A stretch of DNA of 24,418 nt, from the NCBI GenBank assembly GCA_902767395.1, contig CACXHI010000036.1, positions 1 through 24,418 on the forward strand, given 5' to 3'. The position numbers were made by a program, and so were the translations under genes. Below are positions 7,084-14,230 of the stretch, one piece after another. Source of the DNA: Oscillospiraceae bacterium. GTDB lineage: Bacteria > Bacillota > Clostridia > Oscillospirales > Oscillospiraceae. Under the pieces are notes generated by a model. The model saw only the letters and a list, made by a program, of their open reading frames with translations. It had not been told where the DNA came from and ran no database searches. Within the stretch, counting starts at the first letter, position 1. Every line of letters starts with the position of its first letter.

Positions 7084-7164
7084 GTAACAAGTAACAAGTA
7101 ACAGGTAACAGGTTTCATCCCCTGAATTCTTGTTGCCTGACACTTGTTACTTGTTACTTGTTAC
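7084..7164. repeat. Inverted repeat built of GTAACAA heptamers
   Basis: The left arm is four tandem heptamers (two GTAACAA, then two GTAACAG, 7084-7111). The right arm is three copies of the complement TTGTTAC (7144-7164), preceded by CCTGACAC. The two arms can pair across a ~30-base loop. The right arm runs into the miaA coding sequence and includes its stop codon. Confidence 0.85.
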
Positions 7165-8070
7165 TTTCTGCAGCGCGGCGCTGCGCAGGTCGGGCGTTTC
7201 GTCTGCATATAGCCAGTGGATTGCCTCGTTGCGGCGGAACCACGTGAGCTGGCGCTTGGCGTAGCGGCGGGAGGCCTGCTGAATCTCCGCCACGGCCTGT
7301 TCCACCGTGCATTCGCCCCGCAGGGCGGCGGCCAGCTCCTTGTAGCCGATGGCCTGCATGGCGGTGGTTTTCGCGTCCACACCCCGCGCCAGAAGGCTTC
7401 GCACCTCGTCCGCCAGTCCGCGCTCCATCATTTGCTCCACGCGCGCATCCACGCGGGCGTAGAGCTTCGCCCGGTCCCGGAAGGTCAGACCGATCCAGTC
7501 GGCCTCATGCTTCGGCCCCTTCAGCTTGGACTGGGCGTTGTGGTAGGACAGCGGCAGACCCGTAATCAGAAAGACCTCCAGCGCGCGGATGATCCGCTTG
7601 CGGTCGGAGACGTGGAGCTTTTCAGCCGTCTCGGGGTCCGCGTCCTTGAGCATGTCATAGAGGAACTGCATCCCCTTTTGCGCGGCGGCCTGCTCCAGAT
7701 AGGCCCGCTCGCCGTGATCCGGGGGCGGGGCGAAGCCCTGTCCCTGAATCAGACTGTCCATATAAAGCCCGGTGCCGCCGCAGACAATGGCAGCCTTGCC
7801 CCGGCTGTGGATGTCCGCAATCGCGGCGTCCGCCAGCTCGACGTAGCGGCTGACGGAGAAATCCTCGCCGGGCTCCGCCACGTCCAGCAGATGATGGGGC
7901 ACGCCGTCCATCTCGGCGGCGTCTGGCTTGGCCGTCCCCACGTCCATGCCCCGGTAAATCTGCATGGAGTCGCAGGAAACCACCTCGGCGTCCAGCGTCT
8001 TCGCCAGCGCCACCGCCAGAGCCGTCTTGCCCGAAGCCGTCGGGCCGCAGATACACAGGATACGTTTCAT
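7147..8070 (-). CDS. miaA: tRNA dimethylallyltransferase
   Basis: MiaA adds a dimethylallyl group to N6 of A37 in tRNAs that read codons starting with U; MiaB, encoded upstream in this window, then methylthiolates the same base. The 307-residue product has the P-loop GPTASGKT (residues 9-16), the DSMQIYRGMDVGTAKP segment and, toward the C-terminus, the QAIGYKEL motif. The ATG start is preferred over a GTG three codons upstream because AGGTGA, immediately upstream, serves as ribosome site; the GTG abuts the mutL stop codon. The last six codons (VTSNK and stop region) are made from the heptamer repeat, so the natural C-terminus seems to have been altered. Confidence 0.95.
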   Translation of the reverse strand: MKRILCICGPTASGKTALAVALAKTLDAEVVSCDSMQIYRGMDVGTAKPDAAEMDGVPHHLLDVAEPGEDFSVSRYVELADAAIADIHSRGKAAIVCGGTGLYMDSLIQGQGFAPPPDHGERAYLEQAAAQKGMQFLYDMLKDADPETAEKLHVSDRKRIIRALEVFLITGLPLSYHNAQSKLKGPKHEADWIGLTFRDRAKLYARVDARVEQMMERGLADEVRSLLARGVDAKTTAMQAIGYKELAAALRGECTVEQAVAEIQQASRRYAKRQLTWFRRNEAIHWLYADETPDLRSAALQKVTSNK

Positions 8071-8079
8071 ATTCGTCAC

Positions 8080-10155
8080 CTATTGAATTCGCTTGAACTG
8101 CTTCTCCAACTGCCGCTTGGAGATGACTGTGCAGATCGGTCTGCCGTGGGGGCAGTATTTGAGGTCGTCGCGGCGCAGGACCTCGGCGGCGAGCCGTTGC
8201 AGCTCGACGGGGTCGGTGAGGTACCCGGCCTTGATCGCGGCCTTGCAGGCAATCGTGTGCAGGGCCTCGTCGCGCAGACGCGCCGGGGTGTCCAGCCGCC
8301 CGTCGCGCAGATGCCCCGCGATTTCCGAGAGGGTTGCCGCGGCGTCCGAAACCGGAACGTCCGAGGGAATCTGCCGCAGCAGCAAATCGCCCTCGCCCAA
8401 ATCGTCCACGTCGTAGCCGAGACTCAAAAGCAGGTCCCTGTGCTCCAGCAGCAGGGCGGCCTCCTCCCGGTCAAACCGGCTCGCCAGCGGCTGGAGCAGG
8501 GTTTGTCCGACCACCGTCGTCCCCTGCGCCAGCAGGCGTTCAAAATTCATCCGCTCATGGGCGGCGTGCTTGTCGATCAGAATCAGCTCCTCGCCCTGCT
8601 CCACCAGAAGATAGGTGCGGAAGACCTCCCCCACGTAGCGGAACGACGGCGCCAGCTCCACCCCGGCCAGCGGCAGCGGCGCGTCGTCCGCCCGACACGC
8701 GCCAGCTTTCGGTAGCGGCGCACAGTGTGCGCTACGGTCACCACGTTCCGATTCGGAACGCAGGGACGGGCATTGCGCGTCCGCCGATTCGCGGGAACGT
8801 TCCGAATCTGTCATTCCGAGCGAAGCGAGGAATCCGTCTCCCCCGTCTCCCCCGTTCTCTCCGTCCACCGGACGCTGCACGTCGCTGCGCAGCGACGCAG
8901 CCTGCACCGCGTCGCGCAGGGCCTGACTCGGCTCCGGCAGGGGGCCGGCGTGCAAAACGGCGGCAATCTGTTCGTAATCCTGCCGGGACACCGTGCGCAC
9001 CGGGGGCTTTGCGCCCGCCGATCCGCTTGCGCGCTCCGATCCGGGCGGACAAGCACTGCTTGTCCCTACAGGCGCGCCGGAGAGCGGGCGCTCATGGAGC
9101 GCCCCTACAGACGCATCGGCTTGCGGATGCTCGGGGCGTTTCTGCAGCACAAACGGCACCTGTCCCGGCGTGCGGTTGAGCGTGCCGAGCACGCCGTAGT
9201 GAACGCAGTCGAAGATTTCCCGCTCGTTGAGGAATTTGACCTCGGTTTTGGCGGGGTGAACGTTCACGTCCACGCTCGAGAGCGGGATGGAGAGATTCAG
9301 CACGCAGGAGGGAAAGCGCCCGACCATGAGCTGGTTGCGGTAGGCCTCCTCCAGCGCGGCGGTGAGGGTCTTGGAGTGGATCAGACGGTGATTGACAAAG
9401 AAAAACTGGTTGGCGCGGGTTCCCCGCGTCGCGGTGGGCTTGGAGACGAAGCCGGTGAGCCGTAGCGACTGCCACTGGCTCTCCACCGGCACCATCTCCA
9501 AGGCCGCCTGCCGCCCCAGCACCGCGTAAACGGCGGACAGCAGCGCGCCGTCGCCGGGGGTCTGGAGCTGGCTCTGCCCGTCCTTGATCAGCCGGAAGGA
9601 GATTTCCGGGTGGGCGAGGGCCTGCTTCTGCACGGCGCTCGCTGCGGCGGAGCCCTCCACGGAGTCCCGTTTCATAAATTTCATCCGGGCCGGGGTGTTG
9701 AAAAAGAGGTCGCGCACCACGATTGTCGTGCCGACGGGGCAGCCTGCCGCCTCGCAGGACAGGAGCTTCCCGCCCTCGAGGGTCAGATGGGTGCCCTCCA
9801 CGGTGTCGGCGGTGCGGGTCAGAAGGTCGATCCGACTCACAGCGGCGGTCGCCGCCAGCGCCTCACCCCGGAAGCCCAGCGTGCCGATGGCCTCCAGATC
9901 CTCCTTCGAGCGGAGCTTGGAGGTCGCGTGGCGGAGGAAGGCGGTTTTCGCGTCCTCCCGGCCCATGCCGCAGCCGTCGTCGCTGACGCGCAGGAAGGTC
10001 ATGCCGCCGTTTTGCAGCTCCACCGTGATCGCCCTTGCCCCGGCGTCGATGGCGTTTTCCACCAGCTCCTTGACCACCGACGCAGGCCGCTCCACGACCT
10101 CGCCCGCAGCGATCAGGTTGGCAAGATGCGGGTCAAGCTGGATAATCTTCGGCAT
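8080..10155 (-). CDS. mutL: DNA mismatch repair protein MutL (endonuclease type)
   Basis: A 691-residue mismatch repair ATPase and nicking nuclease that acts after MutS. The GHKL ATPase has ELVENAIDAGA, DDGCGMG and GFRGEALA; the transducer domain includes FFFVNHRLI and NVHPAKTEVKF. The C-terminal dimerisation/nuclease domain has DKHAAHER (about residue 528, where the usual motif is DQHAAHE), ACKAAIKAG and CPHGRP (about 666-671), so it should nick DNA itself, as in MutH-less bacteria. The linker (about 340-500) is unusual: residues about 349-371 and 438-489 are encoded by palindromic repeats also seen between genes, including FLASLGMTD. The frame is intact. The mutS stop-to-start gap is 33 bases. 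Confidence 0.96.
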   Translation of the reverse strand: MPKIIQLDPHLANLIAAGEVVERPASVVKELVENAIDAGARAITVELQNGGMTFLRVSDDGCGMGREDAKTAFLRHATSKLRSKEDLEAIGTLGFRGEALAATAAVSRIDLLTRTADTVEGTHLTLEGGKLLSCEAAGCPVGTTIVVRDLFFNTPARMKFMKRDSVEGSAAASAVQKQALAHPEISFRLIKDGQSQLQTPGDGALLSAVYAVLGRQAALEMVPVESQWQSLRLTGFVSKPTATRGTRANQFFFVNHRLIHSKTLTAALEEAYRNQLMVGRFPSCVLNLSIPLSSVDVNVHPAKTEVKFLNEREIFDCVHYGVLGTLNRTPGQVPFVLQKRPEHPQADASVGALHERPLSGAPVGTSSACPPGSERASGSAGAKPPVRTVSRQDYEQIAAVLHAGPLPEPSQALRDAVQAASLRSDVQRPVDGENGGDGGDGFLASLGMTDSERSRESADAQCPSLRSESERGDRSAHCAPLPKAGACRADDAPLPLAGVELAPSFRYVGEVFRTYLLVEQGEELILIDKHAAHERMNFERLLAQGTTVVGQTLLQPLASRFDREEAALLLEHRDLLLSLGYDVDDLGEGDLLLRQIPSDVPVSDAAATLSEIAGHLRDGRLDTPARLRDEALHTIACKAAIKAGYLTDPVELQRLAAEVLRRDDLKYCPHGRPICTVISKRQLEKQFKRIQ
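8690..8842. repeat. Palindromic repeats inside mutL, block 2
   Basis: In frame within the MutL linker are a family 2 palindrome GTAGCGGCGCACAGTGTGCGCTAC (8712-8735), a family 1-like unit GGGACGGGCATTGCGCGTCC (8762-8781) and the phrase CATTCCGAGCGAAGCGAGGA (8814-8833), which contains the palindrome TCCGAGCGAAGCGAGGA. Such phrases are typical intergenic repeats rather than conserved MutL sequence. Confidence 0.8.
9044..9110. repeat. Palindromic repeats inside mutL, block 1
   Basis: GGACAAGCACTGCTTGTCC (9047-9065), followed by CTACA, is the terminal palindrome of family 1. Next comes GGGCGCTCATGGAGCGCCC (about 9086-9104), again followed by CTACAG. Both are translated in the MutL linker without breaking the frame. 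Confidence 0.8.
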
Positions 10156-10188
10156 AGAAACCTCCTGTTCCGTGTGTTTCCGTTCCTA

Positions 10189-12795
10189 TCAGAGCATGTG
10201 CTTTAATTCATAGAGCGTATTGAGGGCCTCGATGGGCGTCATGGTGTCCACGGCGAGGGACTCGATCCGCTTTTTCAGATCCTCTGCGGTGGGGTCGCCC
10301 AGCGCGGTTTGCAGCATGGGCAGCTCCACTCCCAGCGGGGCCTGCACGGGGACGTAGATGCGGCGCGGTCCCTTTTCCTCCAGCTCGTTCAGAATCTCCC
10401 GCGCCCGCTTGACCACGCGGGCGGGCATTCCGGCGAGCTTTGCCACCTCCACGCCGTAGCTGCCGTCGGCAACGCCGGGAACGATTTTGCGCAGGAACAC
10501 GATGTCGTCCTTGCGGCGCTTGACGCAGACGTTGTAGTTACGGATCTCCGGGTTCTCGTCTGCCAAAAGGGTCAGCTCATGGTAGTGCGTGGCAAACAGC
10601 GTCTTGCAGCCCAGCCGCAGCGGGTCGCAGACGTGCTCCAGCACCGCCTGTGCAATCGCCATGCCGTCGTAGGTCGCCGTGCCGCGCCCGATCTCGTCGA
10701 GGATCAGCAGGCTCCGGGGCGTGGCGTGCTTGAGAATCTCCGCCATTTCGGACATCTCCACCAGAAAGGTGGACTGCCCGGCGGCCAGATCGTCGGACGC
10801 GCCGATGCGGGTGAAGAGCTTGTCCACCACGCCGATGCGCGCAGCCGAAGCCGGGACGAAGCTGCCCATCTGGGCCATCAGGACAATCAGGGCCACCTGC
10901 CGCATATAGGTGGATTTGCCCGCCATATTGGGGCCGGTGATGACGGCGACGCGCTCGTTTTTGCCGTCCATCTGCGTGTCGTTGGGGACGAACAGCGCGT
11001 CGGTCAGGGTCTTTTCGACCACGGGATGCCGGCCGGCGGTAATTGAAATGGAGGACGACAGATCGACCTCGGGCATACAGTAGTTGTTCTGCACCGCGAG
11101 CTCCGCGAGGCTGCACAGCACGTCTGCTGCGGCAACGGCCCGGGCGCTGCGCTGGATGCGCGGGGCGTTGGCGGCGACCTGATTCCGCAGGATGGTGAAG
11201 AGCTCATATTCCAGCGCGTGGAGGCGATCCTTCGCGCCGAGAATCGTGTTTTCCAGCTCCTTCAGCTCCTGCGTGACGTAGCGCTCGCCGTTGACCAGCG
11301 TTTGCTTGCGAATATAGGTGTCGGGGACCAGCTCGACCTGCCCCTTGGCTACCTCGATGTAGTAGCCGAAGACGCGGTTATAGCCCACGCGCAGGTTCTT
11401 GATCCCGGTTTTTTCCTTTTCCTCGGCTTCGATCCGGGTCAGCGTGCCTTTGCCGCCGGACATGATCTCCCGCAGCCGGTCCACCTCCTCCGAGCAGCCG
11501 GGGCGGATAATCCCGCCCTCGCGCAGGGAGAAGGGCGGCTCGTCCGCGATGGTCTCGTCAATGGCCTTGCAGAGATCGGTCAGCTCGTCCAGCTCCCCGG
11601 CGACCGCCGCCAGCATGGAGCTGCTGCACTGCGAAAGCCGGGCCTTCAGGGCGGGCAGACTCGCGCTGCCCTGCCGGAGCTGGACCAAATCGCGGGCGTT
11701 GGCGACGCCCGTGACGATCCGCGCCGTGATGCGCTCCAGATCGGTCACGGCCTTGAGCGCCAGCAGAAGCTCCTGTCTGGACAGCGTGGCGTCGTACAGC
11801 TCCTTCACCGCGTCCAGACGCTGGCGAATTTCGTTCGGGTTGCGCAGGGGCTTTTCCATCCATGCGCGGAGCATCCGGGAGCCCATCGGGGTTCTGGTCT
11901 TGTCCATGACCCACAGAAGGCTTCCCTTTTTCTCCTTGCCGCGCATGGTCTGGGTCAGCTCCAGATTCCGCCGGGCGGTGGGGTCCAGCTCCAGATACCG
12001 CCCGGAGAGGTAGTATTCCACATGGTTGACGTGGTGCAGCTCGCCCTTTTGCAGCTCGCGCAGGGTGTGAACCAGCGCGCCGAGGGCCAGCCGCGTCGGC
12101 TGCGGCAGGGCGGAGAGGTCCTGTCCCGCAAACTGGGCGGCCAGAAGCTCCGAGACGGCGGGCTCCTCGTACAGATGCCGCTTGCCCACGTTCACCGGGC
12201 AGTGCAGACGCACCTGCACGTCGAGCGCAAAGCGCCGTCCCTGGGCCAGCGCCTCGTCCACAATCAGCTCCTTCGGCTCAAAGCGGCCCAGCTCGCTGAA
12301 GGCCTTGTCCCGCGCGTCTTCGCCGTCGGACAGGGTTGCGCAGGCCTCGCCGGTGGAAATGTCGATCAGCGCCACGCCGATGCCCTCGCTCGTCTGGCAC
12401 AGGGAGGCGTAGTAGTTGTTGCTGCTTTCGTCGAGCATGGAGCTCTCCACCACCGTGGCGGGGGTGATGATGCGGATGATATCCCGGTCCACCAGTCCCT
12501 TGGCCAGCGCGGGGTCCTCCATCTGCTCGCAGATGGCGACCTTGTAGCCCTTGGCGACGAGGCGGGCGATGTAGCCCTCGGCGGAGTGGAAGGGCACGCC
12601 GCACATGGGCGTCTGCTCCTCGGCAGACTTGCCCCGATCCCGGGTGGTCAGCGCCAGATCCAGCTCCTTCGAGGCCACGCGGGCGTCCTCGTCGAACATC
12701 TCATAGAAATCCCCCAGCCGGAAAAACAGCAGACAGTCCGGGTGCTGGGCGTGCAGCGCTCTATATTGTTTCATCATGGGGGTCAGCTCGGCCAT
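10189..12795 (-). CDS. mutS: DNA mismatch repair protein MutS
   Basis: An 868-residue mismatch sensor that clamps DNA and recruits MutL. The N-terminal mismatch-binding domain has GDFYEMF (about residues 27-33) with the Phe-x-Glu pair that inserts at mismatches. Connector, lever and clamp domains follow, then the ATPase with GPNMAGKST (about 618-626), a Walker B LLILDEIGRGT and FATHYHEL. Length fits the MutS1 family. The ribosome site (CAGGAG) lies in the 18-base gap after the methyltransferase stop, so translation is closely linked to the restriction-modification genes. Elsewhere miaB and mutS are direct neighbours. Confidence 0.98.
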   Translation of the reverse strand: MAELTPMMKQYRALHAQHPDCLLFFRLGDFYEMFDEDARVASKELDLALTTRDRGKSAEEQTPMCGVPFHSAEGYIARLVAKGYKVAICEQMEDPALAKGLVDRDIIRIITPATVVESSMLDESSNNYYASLCQTSEGIGVALIDISTGEACATLSDGEDARDKAFSELGRFEPKELIVDEALAQGRRFALDVQVRLHCPVNVGKRHLYEEPAVSELLAAQFAGQDLSALPQPTRLALGALVHTLRELQKGELHHVNHVEYYLSGRYLELDPTARRNLELTQTMRGKEKKGSLLWVMDKTRTPMGSRMLRAWMEKPLRNPNEIRQRLDAVKELYDATLSRQELLLALKAVTDLERITARIVTGVANARDLVQLRQGSASLPALKARLSQCSSSMLAAVAGELDELTDLCKAIDETIADEPPFSLREGGIIRPGCSEEVDRLREIMSGGKGTLTRIEAEEKEKTGIKNLRVGYNRVFGYYIEVAKGQVELVPDTYIRKQTLVNGERYVTQELKELENTILGAKDRLHALEYELFTILRNQVAANAPRIQRSARAVAAADVLCSLAELAVQNNYCMPEVDLSSSISITAGRHPVVEKTLTDALFVPNDTQMDGKNERVAVITGPNMAGKSTYMRQVALIVLMAQMGSFVPASAARIGVVDKLFTRIGASDDLAAGQSTFLVEMSEMAEILKHATPRSLLILDEIGRGTATYDGMAIAQAVLEHVCDPLRLGCKTLFATHYHELTLLADENPEIRNYNVCVKRRKDDIVFLRKIVPGVADGSYGVEVAKLAGMPARVVKRAREILNELEEKGPRRIYVPVQAPLGVELPMLQTALGDPTAEDLKKRIESLAVDTMTPIEALNTLYELKHML

Positions 12796-12813
12796 TGTTT
12801 TCTCCTGCCCTTC

Positions 12814-13470
12814 TTACGGAGCGCACGCGCCCGAGGAATGCTGGGCGACCGTGTGATTTTTGTACGTGTTCCAATTTGGCTCGTAGGAGGCGTTTGCCTG
12901 ATTGCCCCACACATCCCAGCCTGCGCGGTCTCCCCGCGCAAATAATTCCAGATACGGGCCGGGCGAGCAGCTTTCAATCAGCGAAATGATCTCATCCGGC
13001 TTGCGGCTGTGTTCTCGTTTCATGGTACGAATCAGATTGACCTGCGATCTTGCGGGCGCCAGGGTTCGATTCTTTTCGCCTTTGATTCCAAACAGCAGCA
13101 GCTCCGTCACATTTCTGAAATAGAAGCCCACGCCTCTTCCGTCGGGCTGGCCGTCCTTGCGAATTTTCTCCCATACAAGATTGGTCTTGTACGCAAAGCC
13201 CCAGGCCTTCATCACTGCCAGCCCTTCCGGAAGCAGCGCATTCGGAACCCAAAGATACAGGTGGCTCTTCTGATCTGCGATGGAGGAAACGGGAAGCTGT
13301 GCAATATCCTCCAGCGTCATCGTTTCATATCGGTTCAACCGTTTATGCTCCGGGGCGACCTTTCCGGTTCGGTTTTGAAACTGCCAGGGCGGGTCGGCAT
13401 AAATGGTGCTGTACTTTTTCCCGTCGGTGAACGCAACCAGACTGGAAATTGTTTCTTCAAGCTGGCTCAT
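12814..13470 (-). CDS. MT-A70-family adenine-N6 DNA methyltransferase (modification subunit)
   Basis: A 218-residue methyltransferase with the catalytic DPPW (residues 26-29, in STIYADPPWQF), followed by LYLWVPNALLPEGLAVMKAWGF and the C-terminal EHSRKPDEIISLIE, PYLELFARG segment of the MT-A70 family. It should transfer methyl from SAM to adenine N6. ATGA overlap with the upstream nuclease gene and an AAGGGGAT ribosome site fix the start at MSQLEE; an upstream extension in frame is rejected. Beside a BglII/BstYI-family nuclease, it most likely protects the host's GATC-containing target. Composition is more AT-rich than mutS. An mRNA methylase role, as for eukaryotic MT-A70, is unlikely here. 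Confidence 0.9.
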   Translation of the reverse strand: MSQLEETISSLVAFTDGKKYSTIYADPPWQFQNRTGKVAPEHKRLNRYETMTLEDIAQLPVSSIADQKSHLYLWVPNALLPEGLAVMKAWGFAYKTNLVWEKIRKDGQPDGRGVGFYFRNVTELLLFGIKGEKNRTLAPARSQVNLIRTMKREHSRKPDEIISLIESCSPGPYLELFARGDRAGWDVWGNQANASYEPNWNTYKNHTVAQHSSGACAP

Positions 13471-14117
13471 ATGAGATCCCCTTCCAGACAGCCTTTTTTG
13501 ATTCCTATCGCAAGAATCGGACATCCTCCGTTGCGCCGAGATTTCAAACGATACAGGAGCTTGCCCATCCATGTGGTAGACGCGCCGTACTTTCCTTTGA
13601 TTCCGAGCTCGTCAAACACGCTGTTCAATTCCTCGGATCGGGTGACAATCACGCCGACGTCAATCAAGCCGCAATCAAAATAGGTTCGCATCGCAACCAA
13701 ATCGCGGTCAAAGGTCTGATCCTTGCTGTTCCATTCCAGATCGAACGCAACGCGATTTTTTACGAAATCAATGTTGTGTCCGTCAATATACCCTTCAATC
13801 ACATGCTGATCGGAAGGATTGTCTGCAAAATGTCCTTTTTTGCCCCTGCGCGGGTAGAGCTTCACAATCAAATCCCCCGTAATGCGAAGCTCTCGCCACC
13901 CGTGCGGATACAATTGTTGATCGAATTTTTTGGGAATCGAGCTTTCGTTGCCGCCCGGTGCAAGCAGATCGTCTTTCGTAATCGTAAAAGCGGAGAGGCA
14001 TTGCAAAAGCTCCTCCCATTCCTCCGTACATGCGCTTGTGAGGATTTCCAGCGCGTGTCCATAGTTATGAAGCTCATATTTCTCAGCAATCTTGTCAGGG
14101 ATGGAATATGAAAGCAT
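13467..14117 (-). CDS. BglII/BstYI-family type II restriction endonuclease
   Basis: A 216-residue nuclease. The family core is evident: KKFDQQLYPHGWRELRI, then NIDFVKNRVAFDLEWNSKD, QTFDRDLVAMRTYFD, GLIDVGVIVTRSEEL, KYGASTTWMGKLLYRL and GGCPILAIGIKK. The acidic residues of DFVKNRVAFDLEWN are the probable metal-binding active site of the PD-(D/E)xK type. Characterised members cut AGATCT (BglII) or RGATCY (BstYI); the target here is inferred, not seen. AAAGGAGGG lies 7 bases before MLSYSI, which fixes the start. The next gene, the methyltransferase, overlaps by 4 bases. The nuclease is read first, which raises the question of how the host is protected when the cassette is newly acquired. Confidence 0.88.
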   Translation of the reverse strand: MLSYSIPDKIAEKYELHNYGHALEILTSACTEEWEELLQCLSAFTITKDDLLAPGGNESSIPKKFDQQLYPHGWRELRITGDLIVKLYPRRGKKGHFADNPSDQHVIEGYIDGHNIDFVKNRVAFDLEWNSKDQTFDRDLVAMRTYFDCGLIDVGVIVTRSEELNSVFDELGIKGKYGASTTWMGKLLYRLKSRRNGGCPILAIGIKKGCLEGDLI

Positions 14118-14230
14118 GTGAAACCCTCCTTTTTGATTCGAAGATACAGCGCAAAAGCGATTGATACGCCTTCTTTCGTCGCCGTTTCCGTGGGTTGCGG
14201 GGCGGGTGCGCGGGCCGGGGGATTCGTCCC
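14118..14230. repeat. Spacer between miaB and the restriction gene
   Basis: On the minus strand the spacer starts with GTAGGGGACGAATCCCC (14218-14234), a family 3-like palindrome that contains the miaB stop codon TAG. The rest is a short unmarked stretch and the nuclease ribosome site. No clear terminator was seen, so read-through from miaB is possible. Confidence 0.65.

Noticed and set aside
7216..8715. A 499-codon plus-strand frame across miaA and mutL
   Set aside because: It runs antisense to two clear genes and crosses their boundary without any ribosome site or motif.
11218..12945. A 575-codon plus-strand frame opposite mutS
   Set aside because: The opposite strand has all MutS motifs; the shadow product is Leu/Gly/Gln-rich with no family match.
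13471..13572. N-terminal extension of the methyltransferase
   Set aside because: It overlaps the nuclease C-terminus; the ATGA overlap and ribosome site support MSQLEE as the start.
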